Positions 9,130 to 17,453 of a stretch of DNA of 64,000 bases are shown here, in pieces. Made by a program: the position numbers and the translations under genes. This DNA comes from Cedecea neteri (GTDB lineage: Bacteria; Pseudomonadota; Gammaproteobacteria; Enterobacterales; Enterobacteriaceae), in NCBI RefSeq assembly GCF_000758305.1, contig NZ_CP009458.1, positions 1,612,001 to 1,676,000 on the forward strand. The letters run 5' to 3'. The notes below the pieces were generated by a model, which saw only the letters and a program-made list of their open reading frames with translations, searched no databases and had not been told where the DNA came from. How positions within the stretch are numbered: the first letter of the stretch is position 1; each line of letters opens with the position of its first letter.

Positions 9130-9579
9130 ATGCAAGTTATTCTGCTTGATAAAGTAGCAAACCTGGGTAGCCTGGGTGATCAGGTTAACGTTAAAGCGGG
9201 CTACGCTCGTAACTTCCTGGTACCACAGGGTAAAGCTGTTCCTGCTACCAAGAAAAACGTTGAGTTCTTCGAAGCACGCCGTGCAGAACTGGAAGCTAAA
9301 CTGGCTGACGTTCTGGCTGCTGCTGCAGCTCGCGCTGAGAAAATCAACGCACTGGAAACCGTAACCATCGCGTCCAAAGCTGGCGACGAAGGTAAACTGT
9401 TCGGTTCCATCGGTACTCGCGACATCGCTGACGCTGTAACTGCAGCTGGCGTTGCTGTTGCTAAGAGCGAAGTTCGCCTGCCGAACGGCGTTCTGCGCAC
9501 CACCGGTGAGCACGAAGTGGACTTCCAGGTTCACAGCGAAGTATTCGCTAAACTGACTGTAAACGTTGTAGCTGAATAA
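9130..9579 (+). CDS. rplI: 50S ribosomal protein L9
   Basis: Two-domain 23S rRNA-binding protein at the base of the L1 stalk. The 149 residues start MQVILLDKVANLGSLGDQVNVKAGYARNFLVPQGKA (N-domain). A long connecting helix (about 41-75) and a C-domain ending VHSEVFAKLTVNVVAE follow. AGGATAAGGT precedes the ATG. Last gene of its operon; a strong terminator follows. Confidence 0.98.
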   Translation: MQVILLDKVANLGSLGDQVNVKAGYARNFLVPQGKAVPATKKNVEFFEARRAELEAKLADVLAAAAARAEKINALETVTIASKAGDEGKLFGSIGTRDIADAVTAAGVAVAKSEVRLPNGVLRTTGEHEVDFQVHSEVFAKLTVNVVAE

Positions 9580-9600
9580 GTTTTTATTCACTGCTCGTAA

Positions 9601-9625
9601 AAACGCCAGCCTCGTGCTGGCGTTT
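9601..9625. terminator. Bidirectional terminator between rplI and ytfB
   Basis: A perfect 10-bp stem (AAACGCCAGC / GCTGGCGTTT) with a CTCGT loop has A-rich sequence on the left and T-rich on the right. It can end rplI on the plus strand and ytfB on the minus strand. Confidence 0.85.
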
Positions 9626-9648
9626 TGCTTTTCTGAAGCTGGGTCCGT

Positions 9649-10227
9649 TTACTGCGCGCGAATAAAGCTGCCATTCGGCTGGCGGGTAAACAGCACCTGC
9701 TGATCGTTACCGATATCGATGGTTAAGCCCGTTACCACGCCGTTGGCGTTTTGTCTTATCTGCACCATTTGCCCGGTTTGCAGGTTGCTCAGCGGCTTGC
9801 TGTCACCTTCTACCTGCGCCATCGCGTAAACGTCCGCTGGTGGCAAATTATGATCGCGGAACAGCTGGGCCATCGTCTGGCCGGCGGCTACACGATAGGA
9901 GCGCCACTGCTGCTCGATATCATTGTTGTCGTGGGGAACGGGAGCCTGGGTTTGCTCCTCCACGCGTGGAGGCTCAACCGGTGTCGCGGGGACGTTGGAA
10001 GGCGTCAGTTCGGCCTGCATCGGTGACTGGGATTGTACGGAGAGCTGCGCATCGCGCGTGACCGGGCGGCTGTCGTTATCTGCCCCAGGCAGGAGAAAGC
10101 CGAGAATCACGCACGCAAAGCCAAGAATAATGCCTCGGCGGTGCAGGGGAGGTAACGGATCCAACAAGCGGATATGCTCAGGTGCATGCCAAATCCGCGT
10201 AAGCCATGGTTTAACAGCGAATTGCAT
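9649..10227 (-). CDS. ytfB: YtfB, OapA-family cell-division-associated protein
   Basis: Single-pass inner-membrane protein with a LysM-like OapA domain; E. coli YtfB affects cell division and binds glycans. The ATG at 10,227 (192 residues) has AGGAGG 7 bases upstream. A TTG two codons earlier would match the E. coli MPxxF start but is too close to the ribosome site. One membrane segment (RRGIILGFACVILGFLLPG) follows a short cytoplasmic region, then a Pro/Gln-rich linker and the conserved WRSYRVAAGQTMAQLFRDHNLPPADVYAMAQ domain, ending VLFTRQPNGSFIRAQ. It is shorter than E. coli (212) in the linker. Confidence 0.9.
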   Translation of the reverse strand: MQFAVKPWLTRIWHAPEHIRLLDPLPPLHRRGIILGFACVILGFLLPGADNDSRPVTRDAQLSVQSQSPMQAELTPSNVPATPVEPPRVEEQTQAPVPHDNNDIEQQWRSYRVAAGQTMAQLFRDHNLPPADVYAMAQVEGDSKPLSNLQTGQMVQIRQNANGVVTGLTIDIGNDQQVLFTRQPNGSFIRAQ

Positions 10228-10504
10228 GGGCAACCCTCCTCAAAAGAATACTTTCCAGTATAGACACGTCCTGCTTCAAGCTGCCGATGTTGGCTGCAAC
10301 TCGAATTATTTAGAGTGTAAACGCTAACTGTTTGATGCCTGTAACAATCCCGGTTTCCGTGATGGTGAACCACAGTTTTGCGCCTGCTTAAGCTATTGTT
10401 CCCGTTTCGTTTGCATTTGTCACCTTTCCTCCATTGTCATTTACCCTGCGGATTGACGCTGTTATGCTTCGGGCTTGCTTTTAAACATCATGAAAGGAAA
10501 ATCC

Positions 10505-11125
10505 ATGACAACCCCTTCTTTTGACAGCGTCGAAGCACAAGCAAGTTACGGTATTGGTCTGCAGGTAGGCCAGCAGCTGAGCGAATCCGGTCTGCAAGGT
10601 TTACTGCCAGAAGCGCTGGTCGCTGGCCTCCGTGACGCGCTGGAAGGGAATGCCCCTGCCGTGCCTGTTGACGTTGTACACCGCGCACTGCGTGAAGTTC
10701 ATGAACGTGCAGACGAAGTCCGTCGTGAGCGTCAGAAAGAGCTGGCGGTAGAAGGCCAGAAATACCTGGCTGAGAACGCAGAGAAAGAAGGCGTGAGCAG
10801 CACCGAATCCGGCCTGCAGTTCCGCGTTATCACTCAGGGCACTGGCCCGATTCCTGCCCGTAAAGATCACGTTCGCGTGCATTACACCGGTAAGCTGATC
10901 GACGGCACCGTTTTCGACAGCTCCGTACAGCGTGGCGAGCCGGCAGAGTTCCCGGTAAGCGGCGTTATCGCTGGCTGGATCGAAGCGCTGACCCTGATGC
11001 CGGTAGGCTCCAAATGGGAACTGACCATTCCGCACAACCTCGCTTACGGCGAGCGCGGTGCCGGTGCTTCTATCCCACCATTCAGCACCCTGGTGTTTGA
11101 AGTCGAGCTGCTGGAAATCCTGTAA
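10505..11125 (+). CDS. fklB: FklB (FKBP22), peptidyl-prolyl cis-trans isomerase
   Basis: FKBP-type prolyl isomerase and chaperone, homologous to Mip/FkpA. From the ATG at 10,505 (AAGGAAAA before it) the product has 206 residues, the E. coli length. An N-terminal helical dimerisation domain (about 1-90) is followed by the FKBP domain with VRVHYTGKLIDGTVFDSSVQRGEPAEFPV, GWIEALTLMPVGSKWEL and AYGERGAGASIPPFSTLVFEVELLEIL. No signal peptide is seen, so it is probably cytoplasmic. An in-frame start 30 bases upstream is rejected. Confidence 0.96.
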   Translation: MTTPSFDSVEAQASYGIGLQVGQQLSESGLQGLLPEALVAGLRDALEGNAPAVPVDVVHRALREVHERADEVRRERQKELAVEGQKYLAENAEKEGVSSTESGLQFRVITQGTGPIPARKDHVRVHYTGKLIDGTVFDSSVQRGEPAEFPVSGVIAGWIEALTLMPVGSKWELTIPHNLAYGERGAGASIPPFSTLVFEVELLEIL

Positions 11126-11135
11126 AGCGCTCAGA

Positions 11136-11154
11136 ACCCCGCCTGGTGCGGGGT
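11136..11154 (+). terminator. Terminator of fklB
   Basis: The stem ACCCCGC / GCGGGGT with a five-base loop is followed by TTTACA, 11 bases after the fklB stop. Confidence 0.8.
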
Positions 11155-11403
11155 TTTACATTGCCTAATAATAAACTAACGTGATTTTATCTTGCATTAA
11201 CCTGTTTTACGGGTATTTTTGTGAGCTATATCGCGCTGTGAATGCGATTTCACACTCAAATTAAACAAAAAATTAACATTACCCTTGTGCTTATTATTTA
11301 TCCCGCCGATTCTTACCTCGTATCACACAAAACAACATCACGTAAAAACAGTTCACGGGCCAGTAGAGCCTGAAAAAACAGACAGGTACAGGAAAATACA
11401 AAC

Positions 11404-12816
11404 ATGGTAGATCAGGTCAAAGTCGCGGACGACGCTCAGGCGCCGACCGAGCAGTCGCTGCGGCGTAATTTAACAAACCGCCATATTCAGCTTATTGCCA
11501 TTGGGGGTGCCATCGGCACCGGCTTGTTTATGGGGTCAGGGAAAACCATCAGCCTTGCGGGGCCATCCATCATCTTCGTCTACATGATCATCGGCTTTAT
11601 GCTGTTCTTCGTGATGCGTGCGATGGGCGAGCTGCTGTTATCGAATCTGGAATATAAGTCGTTCAGCGATTTTGCCGCGGATTTGCTGGGGCCGTGGGCC
11701 GGGTATTTTACCGGTTGGACATATTGGTTCTGCTGGGTAGTGACCGGCATGGCGGATGTCGTAGCGATAACCGCCTACGCCCAGTTCTGGTTCCCAGGAC
11801 TTTCTGACTGGGTCGCCTCGCTGGCCGTTGTGCTGGTGCTGCTGAGCCTGAACCTGGCCACCGTGAAAATGTTCGGTGAGATGGAGTTCTGGTTCGCGAT
11901 GATCAAAATTGTCGCTATTGTGGCGCTGATCGTCATCGGCCTGGTGATGGTCTTGACCAGCTTCCATTCTCCGTCCGGCGTTGAAGCCTCGTTCAACAAC
12001 CTCTGGAACGACGGCGGCTGGTTCCCGAAAGGCATCAGCGGATTCTTTGCCGGGTTCCAGATAGCGGTCTTTGCCTTTGTGGGTATTGAACTGGTGGGCA
12101 CCACGGCTGCGGAAACCAAAGATCCTGAAAAATCACTTCCGCGAGCGATTAACTCGATCCCGGTGCGCATCATTATGTTCTACGTCTTCTCGCTGATTAT
12201 CATCATGTCGGTGACGCCGTGGAGCTCCGTGGTGCCGAACAAGAGTCCGTTCGTTGAGCTTTTCATGCTGGTCGGCCTGCCGGCTGCGGCAAGTATCATC
12301 AACTTTGTGGTGCTGACTTCTGCGGCTTCCTCCGCGAACAGCGGCGTGTTCTCCACCAGCCGTATGCTATTCGGCCTGGCGCAGGACGGCGTGGCGCCTA
12401 AAGCGTTCGCTAAGCTTTCCAAACGTGCGGTACCGGCGAAAGGGTTAACCTTCTCCTGTATCTGTCTGCTGGGCGGCGTGGTGATGCTTTACGTAAACCC
12501 GAACGTGATTGCCGCTTTTACTATGATCACCACGGTTTCCGCGATTCTGTTCATGTTCGTCTGGACCATCATTCTTTGCTCGTACCTGGTGTACCGCAAA
12601 CAGCGTCCTCATCTGCACGAGAAGTCCATCTATAAGATGCCACTGGGCAAGCTGATGTGCTGGGTGTGTATGGCGTTCTTCGTCTTTGTGATTGTCCTGC
12701 TGACACTGGAAGATGATACCCGTCAGGCGCTGATCGTGACGCCGCTGTGGTTCATTGTGCTGGGAGCTGGCTGGCTGTTCATCGGTAAGAAACGTCTGGC
12801 AAATATCGGCAAGTAA
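11404..12816 (+). CDS. cycA: CycA, D-serine/D-alanine/glycine:H+ symporter
   Basis: Inner-membrane amino-acid transporter of the APC superfamily that takes up glycine, D-serine, D-alanine and D-cycloserine. The 470 residues equal the E. coli length and align throughout: RRNLTNRHIQLIAIGGAIGTGLFMGSG, YFTGWTYWFCWVVTGMADVV, FVGIELVGTTAAETKDPEKSLPRAINSIP. About 12 membrane segments are visible. The 278-base gap to fklB is AT-rich leader and promoter sequence; in E. coli the cycA mRNA leader is a target of the sRNA GcvB, which I did not test here. Confidence 0.97.
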   Translation: MVDQVKVADDAQAPTEQSLRRNLTNRHIQLIAIGGAIGTGLFMGSGKTISLAGPSIIFVYMIIGFMLFFVMRAMGELLLSNLEYKSFSDFAADLLGPWAGYFTGWTYWFCWVVTGMADVVAITAYAQFWFPGLSDWVASLAVVLVLLSLNLATVKMFGEMEFWFAMIKIVAIVALIVIGLVMVLTSFHSPSGVEASFNNLWNDGGWFPKGISGFFAGFQIAVFAFVGIELVGTTAAETKDPEKSLPRAINSIPVRIIMFYVFSLIIIMSVTPWSSVVPNKSPFVELFMLVGLPAAASIINFVVLTSAASSANSGVFSTSRMLFGLAQDGVAPKAFAKLSKRAVPAKGLTFSCICLLGGVVMLYVNPNVIAAFTMITTVSAILFMFVWTIILCSYLVYRKQRPHLHEKSIYKMPLGKLMCWVCMAFFVFVIVLLTLEDDTRQALIVTPLWFIVLGAGWLFIGKKRLANIGK

Positions 12817-12840
12817 GCGGGCAGTATAAATGTTAAAAAA

Positions 12841-12859
12841 CCTCTCCTTTTCGGAGAGG
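12841..12859. terminator. Bidirectional terminator between cycA and ytfE
   Basis: CCTCTCC / GGAGAGG with a TTTTC loop is flanked by six A residues on the left and six T residues on the right. It is placed between two convergent genes. Confidence 0.9.
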
Positions 12860-12879
12860 TTTTTTGTAGGGCGAAGTGC

Positions 12880-13545
12880 TTATTTTTCTCCGCCCAATGC
12901 GCGAGGAAACAGAACGTTATTCTCCAGGCTGATGTGGTTCATCAGGTCTTCAATCAGTTCATTAATCCCGTTATACATCGCTTTCCACGTCGTGCAAGCT
13001 TCCGGCGGCGGCGTCACGTTATTGGTGGTGTGCTTGATCACTTCCAGCAGTTCGCCCGCATCATCATGCTCGCTCTCCATCACGCTGATCGGGCCTCCGG
13101 CCTGCGTACCCATGCCCTGCTTAATCATCGGGAACAGGATTTGTTCCTCTTTCATCATGTGGCTGCTGAGTTCCTGATGCAGCATGGTGAGATACTTCGC
13201 CAGCCCTTTTGGCACGTTGGGCTTATCGGCATGGACGCGCTCGACTTTGGTCGCCTGCAGAATCAGTTCCGGCAGTTGCTCGCGGTGGCGGTCGTGGAAG
13301 CGCACAATAATGTGGTCGATGATTTCTGCCAGCGGCGCAGCGCGCCAGTCTTTCTCTGCTGGCTCTGTGGCTAGTGCGGCCAACTGAGCTTCAATCTTTT
13401 CGAGATCCAGCTCCTTACGCGTTGCTGCCCGCAGCAGCGTCTGTTTTCCGCCGCAGCAAAAATCCAAATCCAGTTTACGGAACAGTGCAGAAGCGCGTGG
13501 AATAGTCAGCGCCAGTTCACCTAAAGGTTGATCGCGGTAGGCCAT
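12880..13545 (-). CDS. ytfE: YtfE (RIC), di-iron iron-sulfur cluster repair protein
   Basis: Di-iron hemerythrin-like protein that restores NO- and peroxide-damaged iron-sulfur clusters in the cytoplasm. From the ATG at 13,545 it has 221 residues (E. coli 220). The N-terminal ScdA-like domain carries the Cys30-Cys31 pair (LDFCCGG). The C-terminal hemerythrin domain shows HIIVRFHDRHREQLPEL, HQELSSHMMKEEQILFPMI, SEHDDAGELL and HISLENNVLFP, supplying the His/Glu iron ligands. In-frame upstream starts lie inside the NsrR operator and are rejected. Confidence 0.96.
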   Translation of the reverse strand: MAYRDQPLGELALTIPRASALFRKLDLDFCCGGKQTLLRAATRKELDLEKIEAQLAALATEPAEKDWRAAPLAEIIDHIIVRFHDRHREQLPELILQATKVERVHADKPNVPKGLAKYLTMLHQELSSHMMKEEQILFPMIKQGMGTQAGGPISVMESEHDDAGELLEVIKHTTNNVTPPPEACTTWKAMYNGINELIEDLMNHISLENNVLFPRALGGEK

Positions 13546-13570
13546 AGCTTGATTCCTCATCATAAAATAT

Positions 13571-13593
13571 AAGATGTATTTTAAATGCATCTT
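13571..13593 (-). promoter_or_regulatory. NsrR operator in front of ytfE
   Basis: Two 11-base arms, AAGATGTATTT and AAATGCATCTT, are separated by one T, giving a near-perfect palindrome that matches the E. coli NsrR consensus. It starts 26 bases upstream of the ytfE ATG, where a repressor would block the promoter. Confidence 0.85.
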
Positions 13594-13724
13594 TATGTGA
13601 GCACTATAACCCTTTCGGGGCAGCGATCATAGCGAGATGTGGATCACAAAAAATGTTTTCCACTTAACATACTGAATGATTACAAAAAATCCCCAAAAAT
13701 GGTGGTTTGTGGGTAGACGAAGCA

Positions 13725-13751
13725 TAAATAACCAGGAGGTGCTGCCGATAG
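13725..13751 (+). promoter_or_regulatory. FliA (sigma-28) promoter of the Tsr-like receptor
   Basis: TAAATAAC, 11 bases, then GCCGATAG fits the sigma-28 consensus TAAAGTTT-N11-GCCGATAA with correct spacing. It ends 39 bases before the receptor ATG, so the gene is probably a late flagellar-class gene. Confidence 0.8.
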
Positions 13752-13790
13752 TTAGACGTCGGACAATATCTGCATAAGAAAAGGCTATAC

Positions 13791-15446
13791 ATGTTTAAAA
13801 GAATGAAAGTTATCACCTTACTGGTTACCGTGTTGATTGTGCTGGGGCTCATGCAGCTGCTGTCAGCCACGGTTTTCATCAATGCCCTCAATAACGATAA
13901 GAACAACTTCACTGTCTCCCAACTTTCCAGCCAGAACGTGGCTGAATTTACCGATGCCTGGATCGGCCTCAACCAGGCTCGCGTCACGCTGAACCGCGGC
14001 ATGCTGCGTATTCAGGGCAGCATGGCGAATCAGATCAACGGTGGGCAGCTCCAGGAATTAGTCGCCACGGCTAATTCACTGCTGGCGGAAGCGCAAAACC
14101 ATTTCGAAAAGTACCAGGCGTTACCCGATACCCCTGGGCTGCGTCCACACCTGAGCGATGAGCTGGAAGCGCAATACCATAACTACGCTTCAACGCTTGC
14201 CAAAATGAACACCTTCCTGGCCCAGGGCAACCTGGAGCAAATGTTCAAGCAAAATGCGGAACAAAAGCAGGTAGCGATGCAGAAGGTCTACCGCGAATGG
14301 CGCGATGAGCAGGCCGAGCTTTCCAGCCAGGGCGTGCGCGATAATCAGGCTGACTACCAGCGGATTTTGTGGATCCTCAGCGTCGTCATGCTTGGCGTCA
14401 TCGGCGTGATTGTAGTGAGCTGGGTCGCGATGCGTCGTGTCCTGCTGATGCCGCTGCGTGAAGTGATGGATCATATTCGTGCCATTGCCGCAGGCGACCT
14501 GACCAGGCCTATTGAGGCCGAAGGTAAAAACGAAATGGCCCTGCTGGCTAATAGCGTGAAAGAGATGCAAACCGCCCTGGCGAATACCGTCAGCGTAGTG
14601 CGCGACGGGGCCGACACCATTTATACCGGCGCCGGTGAAATCTCTGCCGGCAGCAACGATCTCTCTTCCCGCACCGAGCAGCAGGCAGCTTCGCTGGAAG
14701 AAACGGCGGCCAGCATGGAACAGCTGACGGCCACCGTGAAGCAAAATGCCGACAACGCACGGCAGGCTTCTCGTCTGGCGCTGGACGCTTCCACCACCGC
14801 GAAAAAAGGCGGCAATGTGGTCGAAGGCGTTGTGCGGACGATGGACGAAATCGCCACCAGCTCAAGCAAAATCGCCCAAATCACCAGCGTGATTGACGGC
14901 ATTGCCTTCCAGACCAATATTCTGGCGCTTAACGCCGCAGTCGAAGCGGCCAGAGCGGGTGAACAAGGTCGCGGGTTTGCCGTGGTTGCGGGTGAAGTGC
15001 GTACGCTTGCCCAGCGCAGTGCTCAGGCGGCAAAAGAGATTAAAGCGCTGATCGATGATTCCGGCGAGCGCGTTAACGCAGGCTCAGATCTGGTGAATGA
15101 AGCCGGTAAAACGATGGCGGAAATCGTCAGCGCTGTAACCCGGGTTACCGATATTATGGGTGAAATTGCATCCGCGTCGGACGAGCAAAGCCGGGGTATA
15201 GATCAGGTTGGGCAGGCCGTGGCGGAGATGGACCGCGTTACCCAGCAGAATGCCTCGCTGGTCGAAGAGTCCGCGGCTGCAGCGGCGGCGCTTGAAGAGC
15301 AGGCTTCACGCCTTAATGAAGCGGTAGCGGTTTTCAAAATCAGCCGCCGCGCACCGGCTCTCGCAAAAGCAGCTCACCTAAAAACGCCGCAGTTGAAAAC
15401 CAAACAGGTAATGCCGGTTTCGGATGCGAACTGGGAAACCTTCTAA
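13791..15446 (+). CDS. Tsr-like methyl-accepting chemotaxis protein
   Basis: Transmembrane chemoreceptor of 551 residues, the same length as E. coli Tsr. It has a first membrane segment (about 7-30), a periplasmic four-helix ligand domain (31-190), a second membrane segment (about 193-214), HAMP, methylation helices with EEQAA-type sites, the hairpin tip (IDGIAFQTNILALNAAVEAARAGEQGRGFAVVAGEVR) and a C-terminal NWETF peptide for CheR/CheB docking. The amino-acid-binding residues Arg64, Asn68, Arg69 and Arg73 of Tsr are kept at the same positions, but Tsr Thr156 is Ala156. The ligand is therefore probably an amino acid but perhaps not serine. It is absent from this locus in E. coli and has a FliA promoter. 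Confidence 0.9.
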   Translation: MFKRMKVITLLVTVLIVLGLMQLLSATVFINALNNDKNNFTVSQLSSQNVAEFTDAWIGLNQARVTLNRGMLRIQGSMANQINGGQLQELVATANSLLAEAQNHFEKYQALPDTPGLRPHLSDELEAQYHNYASTLAKMNTFLAQGNLEQMFKQNAEQKQVAMQKVYREWRDEQAELSSQGVRDNQADYQRILWILSVVMLGVIGVIVVSWVAMRRVLLMPLREVMDHIRAIAAGDLTRPIEAEGKNEMALLANSVKEMQTALANTVSVVRDGADTIYTGAGEISAGSNDLSSRTEQQAASLEETAASMEQLTATVKQNADNARQASRLALDASTTAKKGGNVVEGVVRTMDEIATSSSKIAQITSVIDGIAFQTNILALNAAVEAARAGEQGRGFAVVAGEVRTLAQRSAQAAKEIKALIDDSGERVNAGSDLVNEAGKTMAEIVSAVTRVTDIMGEIASASDEQSRGIDQVGQAVAEMDRVTQQNASLVEESAAAAAALEEQASRLNEAVAVFKISRRAPALAKAAHLKTPQLKTKQVMPVSDANWETF

Positions 15447-15450
15447 AAAA

Positions 15451-15474
15451 ATCCCGGCGATCTTAAGCCGGGAT
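15451..15474 (+). terminator. Terminator of the Tsr-like receptor gene
   Basis: ATCCCGGC / GCCGGGAT with an eight-base loop is followed by CTTCTTTT, just after the receptor stop codon. Confidence 0.75.
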
Positions 15475-15482
15475 CTTCTTTT

Positions 15483-15506
15483 AAAGCCGGGCTAAGTCCC
15501 GGCTTT
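15483..15506. terminator. Bidirectional terminator between receptor and ytfF
   Basis: A perfect 9-bp stem (AAAGCCGGG / CCCGGCTTT) with a CTAAGT loop is followed by TTTT. It directly abuts the ytfF stop codon and mirrors the preceding hairpin in sequence. Confidence 0.8.
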
Positions 15507-15507
15507 T

Positions 15508-16473
15508 TTACGCTTCGGAAACCTGAACCACCGTTACTTTCTCCGGTTTGGAGCGCACCGCCAGCACCACGCCAATCGTCAGGCACAGCACCCCGCCTAG
15601 CGTTAACAGCGGTGGCCAGCTCTGGCGAATCATAAAGGTATAAGCCAGGCCCGCTAAAGTCTCAAAAACAATCAACGGGCCGACAATGACCGTCGGCAGG
15701 CGCTGGCAGGCGATGTTCCAGCACAGATTGCCCAGCCAGGAACAAAGCACGGCGATGGCCAGCATCAGGGTGATAAAGACTTCCGGGCGCGGGCCGAAGG
15801 GGAGGGTAAAGCCTGAATCATGGTGCCCCATCCAAATGCACACGGCGATATAACCGAGAAGCGAAAAAGGCAGCGTGGAAAGCCCCTGAACCGTGGCCCA
15901 CATCATCGGGTTTTTATCCGGGTTCTCCCGCAGCCAGCGGGCATTACGCAGGGCATACCACGCCCAGCAGGCCACCGAAACAAAGGCCAGCAGAATACCG
16001 CTGGCGTAGCGCCACCAGCTGAAATCGGCCTGCTCTCCGCGAAGCTCGGCGGTATTTACCATGATGAGCCCGGCGGCAATCACCACCAGCGCCGGGGCAA
16101 GGCGTCGCCACGGCAGCTTGCCGTCCCTTTTGCTGTACAGCAGGTTAGCAAAAATGGGGATAACGACCGGCAGCGTGCCGATGATCATCGTCGCGATAGG
16201 CGCGCCAGTACGCTGAATGGCGCTTGCCAGGCAGACGTAATAAATCAGGTTCCCGACGCTAGAGAGCTTCAGGGCGGTAAACCAGTCCTGGCGGCTCAGC
16301 TCACGCAGGCGCTTACGCCCAAGCCACGCAATAGGAATCGCAATCAACCCAAGGGCGAGATAGCGCCCGGTCGACTGCAGGGCCGCCGGATAGTCCGGGA
16401 CGATAATCGGCCCTACAAAAATTAATCCCCACATTAGCCCCGCCAGCAGGGCGTACAGCACACCACTTAACAT
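15508..16473 (-). CDS. ytfF: YtfF, DMT-family (EamA) inner-membrane transporter
   Basis: Ten-helix drug/metabolite-type exporter with two EamA halves. From the ATG at 16,473 (AGGAAAT before it) it has 321 residues, as in E. coli, starting MLSGVLYALLAGLMWGLIFVGP. Conserved stretches are ASAIQRTGAPIATMIIGTLPVVIPIFANLLYSKRDGK and WAWYALRNARWLRENPDK. The substrate is unknown. An AraC-type regulator lies 80 bases upstream on the same strand, an arrangement often seen with amino-acid or drug exporters. Confidence 0.9.
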   Translation of the reverse strand: MLSGVLYALLAGLMWGLIFVGPIIVPDYPAALQSTGRYLALGLIAIPIAWLGRKRLRELSRQDWFTALKLSSVGNLIYYVCLASAIQRTGAPIATMIIGTLPVVIPIFANLLYSKRDGKLPWRRLAPALVVIAAGLIMVNTAELRGEQADFSWWRYASGILLAFVSVACWAWYALRNARWLRENPDKNPMMWATVQGLSTLPFSLLGYIAVCIWMGHHDSGFTLPFGPRPEVFITLMLAIAVLCSWLGNLCWNIACQRLPTVIVGPLIVFETLAGLAYTFMIRQSWPPLLTLGGVLCLTIGVVLAVRSKPEKVTVVQVSEA

Positions 16474-16553
16474 CTTTATTTCCTGCAACAACACAATTTA
16501 GCGGCAGTGTAGAGGCACCGTGCTGTGGCGTATTGTACGAAGTTGCTGTCTTG

Positions 16554-17375
16554 TTAGCGGGTAACCTGCTTTTGGTAACGCACGGGAGTAATGCCATAGC
16601 GCTGGGCAAACGCACGGGTCAGATGCGCCTGATCCGTCAGGCCGCTGGCGGCGGCGACCTGGGCGGCCGGCATGCCGTGGGTGAGAAACTGTTTGGCGTG
16701 CCACAGACGAATCGCCATCAGCATCTGGTGCGGGGTCACGTGGTAGCAGGCTTTGAACTGCCTTTGGAAATGGTAAGGGCTAAGGGACACCAGTGCCGCT
16801 AAATCTTCAAGGGTGATGGTGTGCATATAGTTGTCGTAAAGGTATTCGCGCACGAGGGCGAAGCGGTTTGCAGCCTCGTGAAGCCCCGGAAGGTGGCGAG
16901 CGTAAGGGCGAAACGCCTCGACGAGATTCAGCAGAAGCCCCTGCTGGGTGAGCGTATCCTCGGCCTGCCAAAGGCCCGCAATAAATTGCGAAACCTGGCG
17001 GGCGCGGGCGGGATCGTGATTCACGGCGGCGTTAAACCACCAGCTTCTTTCCCCGGTCAGCGACTCCAGCAGGTTAGGATCCAGGTAAATCATGCGGTAC
17101 TGCCAGCCATCTTCGCTGGCGGCTTCGCCGGTATGCAGCTCGTCCGGGTTCATCAATACCAGCGAGTCAGTGGGGGCAACCAGTTGCTCGCCCCGGTAAC
17201 GAAAGCGCTCTGCGCCCCAGGTGATGGCGCCGATGCCGAAGGCTTCGTGAGTGTGTGGCTCAAAGGCGTATTTCGCAATATGGGCGTGATAAAGCTCAAC
17301 GCCCGGCAGCTGCGGCAAATGCCGAAACTGGGCGCTGTCTCTCTCATCGCTGAACTGCTCGGGAACTCCCTGCAC
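16554..17375 (-). CDS. AraC-family transcriptional regulator with cupin sensor domain
   Basis: Cytoplasmic regulator of 273 residues. The N-terminal AraC-binding cupin domain (about 20-110; HTHEAFGIGAITWGAERFRYRG, LMNPDELHTGEA) is joined to a C-terminal pair of helix-turn-helix motifs (about 175-270; LEDLAALVSLSPYHFQRQFKACYHVTPHQMLMAIRLWHAK, then QVAAASGLTDQAHLTRAFAQRYGITPVRY). The start is GTG with GGAGAG upstream. It is not present beside ytfF in E. coli. Its position directly upstream of ytfF, on the same strand, suggests it controls ytfF; this is inference. The effector molecule is unknown. Confidence 0.88.
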   Translation of the reverse strand: MQGVPEQFSDERDSAQFRHLPQLPGVELYHAHIAKYAFEPHTHEAFGIGAITWGAERFRYRGEQLVAPTDSLVLMNPDELHTGEAASEDGWQYRMIYLDPNLLESLTGERSWWFNAAVNHDPARARQVSQFIAGLWQAEDTLTQQGLLLNLVEAFRPYARHLPGLHEAANRFALVREYLYDNYMHTITLEDLAALVSLSPYHFQRQFKACYHVTPHQMLMAIRLWHAKQFLTHGMPAAQVAAASGLTDQAHLTRAFAQRYGITPVRYQKQVTR

Positions 17376-17453
17376 GCTTTCTCTCCACGCGGATCCTCCC
17401 GTTATTATAGAGATGTCCGCGTGCAGGGCTAGTTATTAACCAGCTTTTAACAA

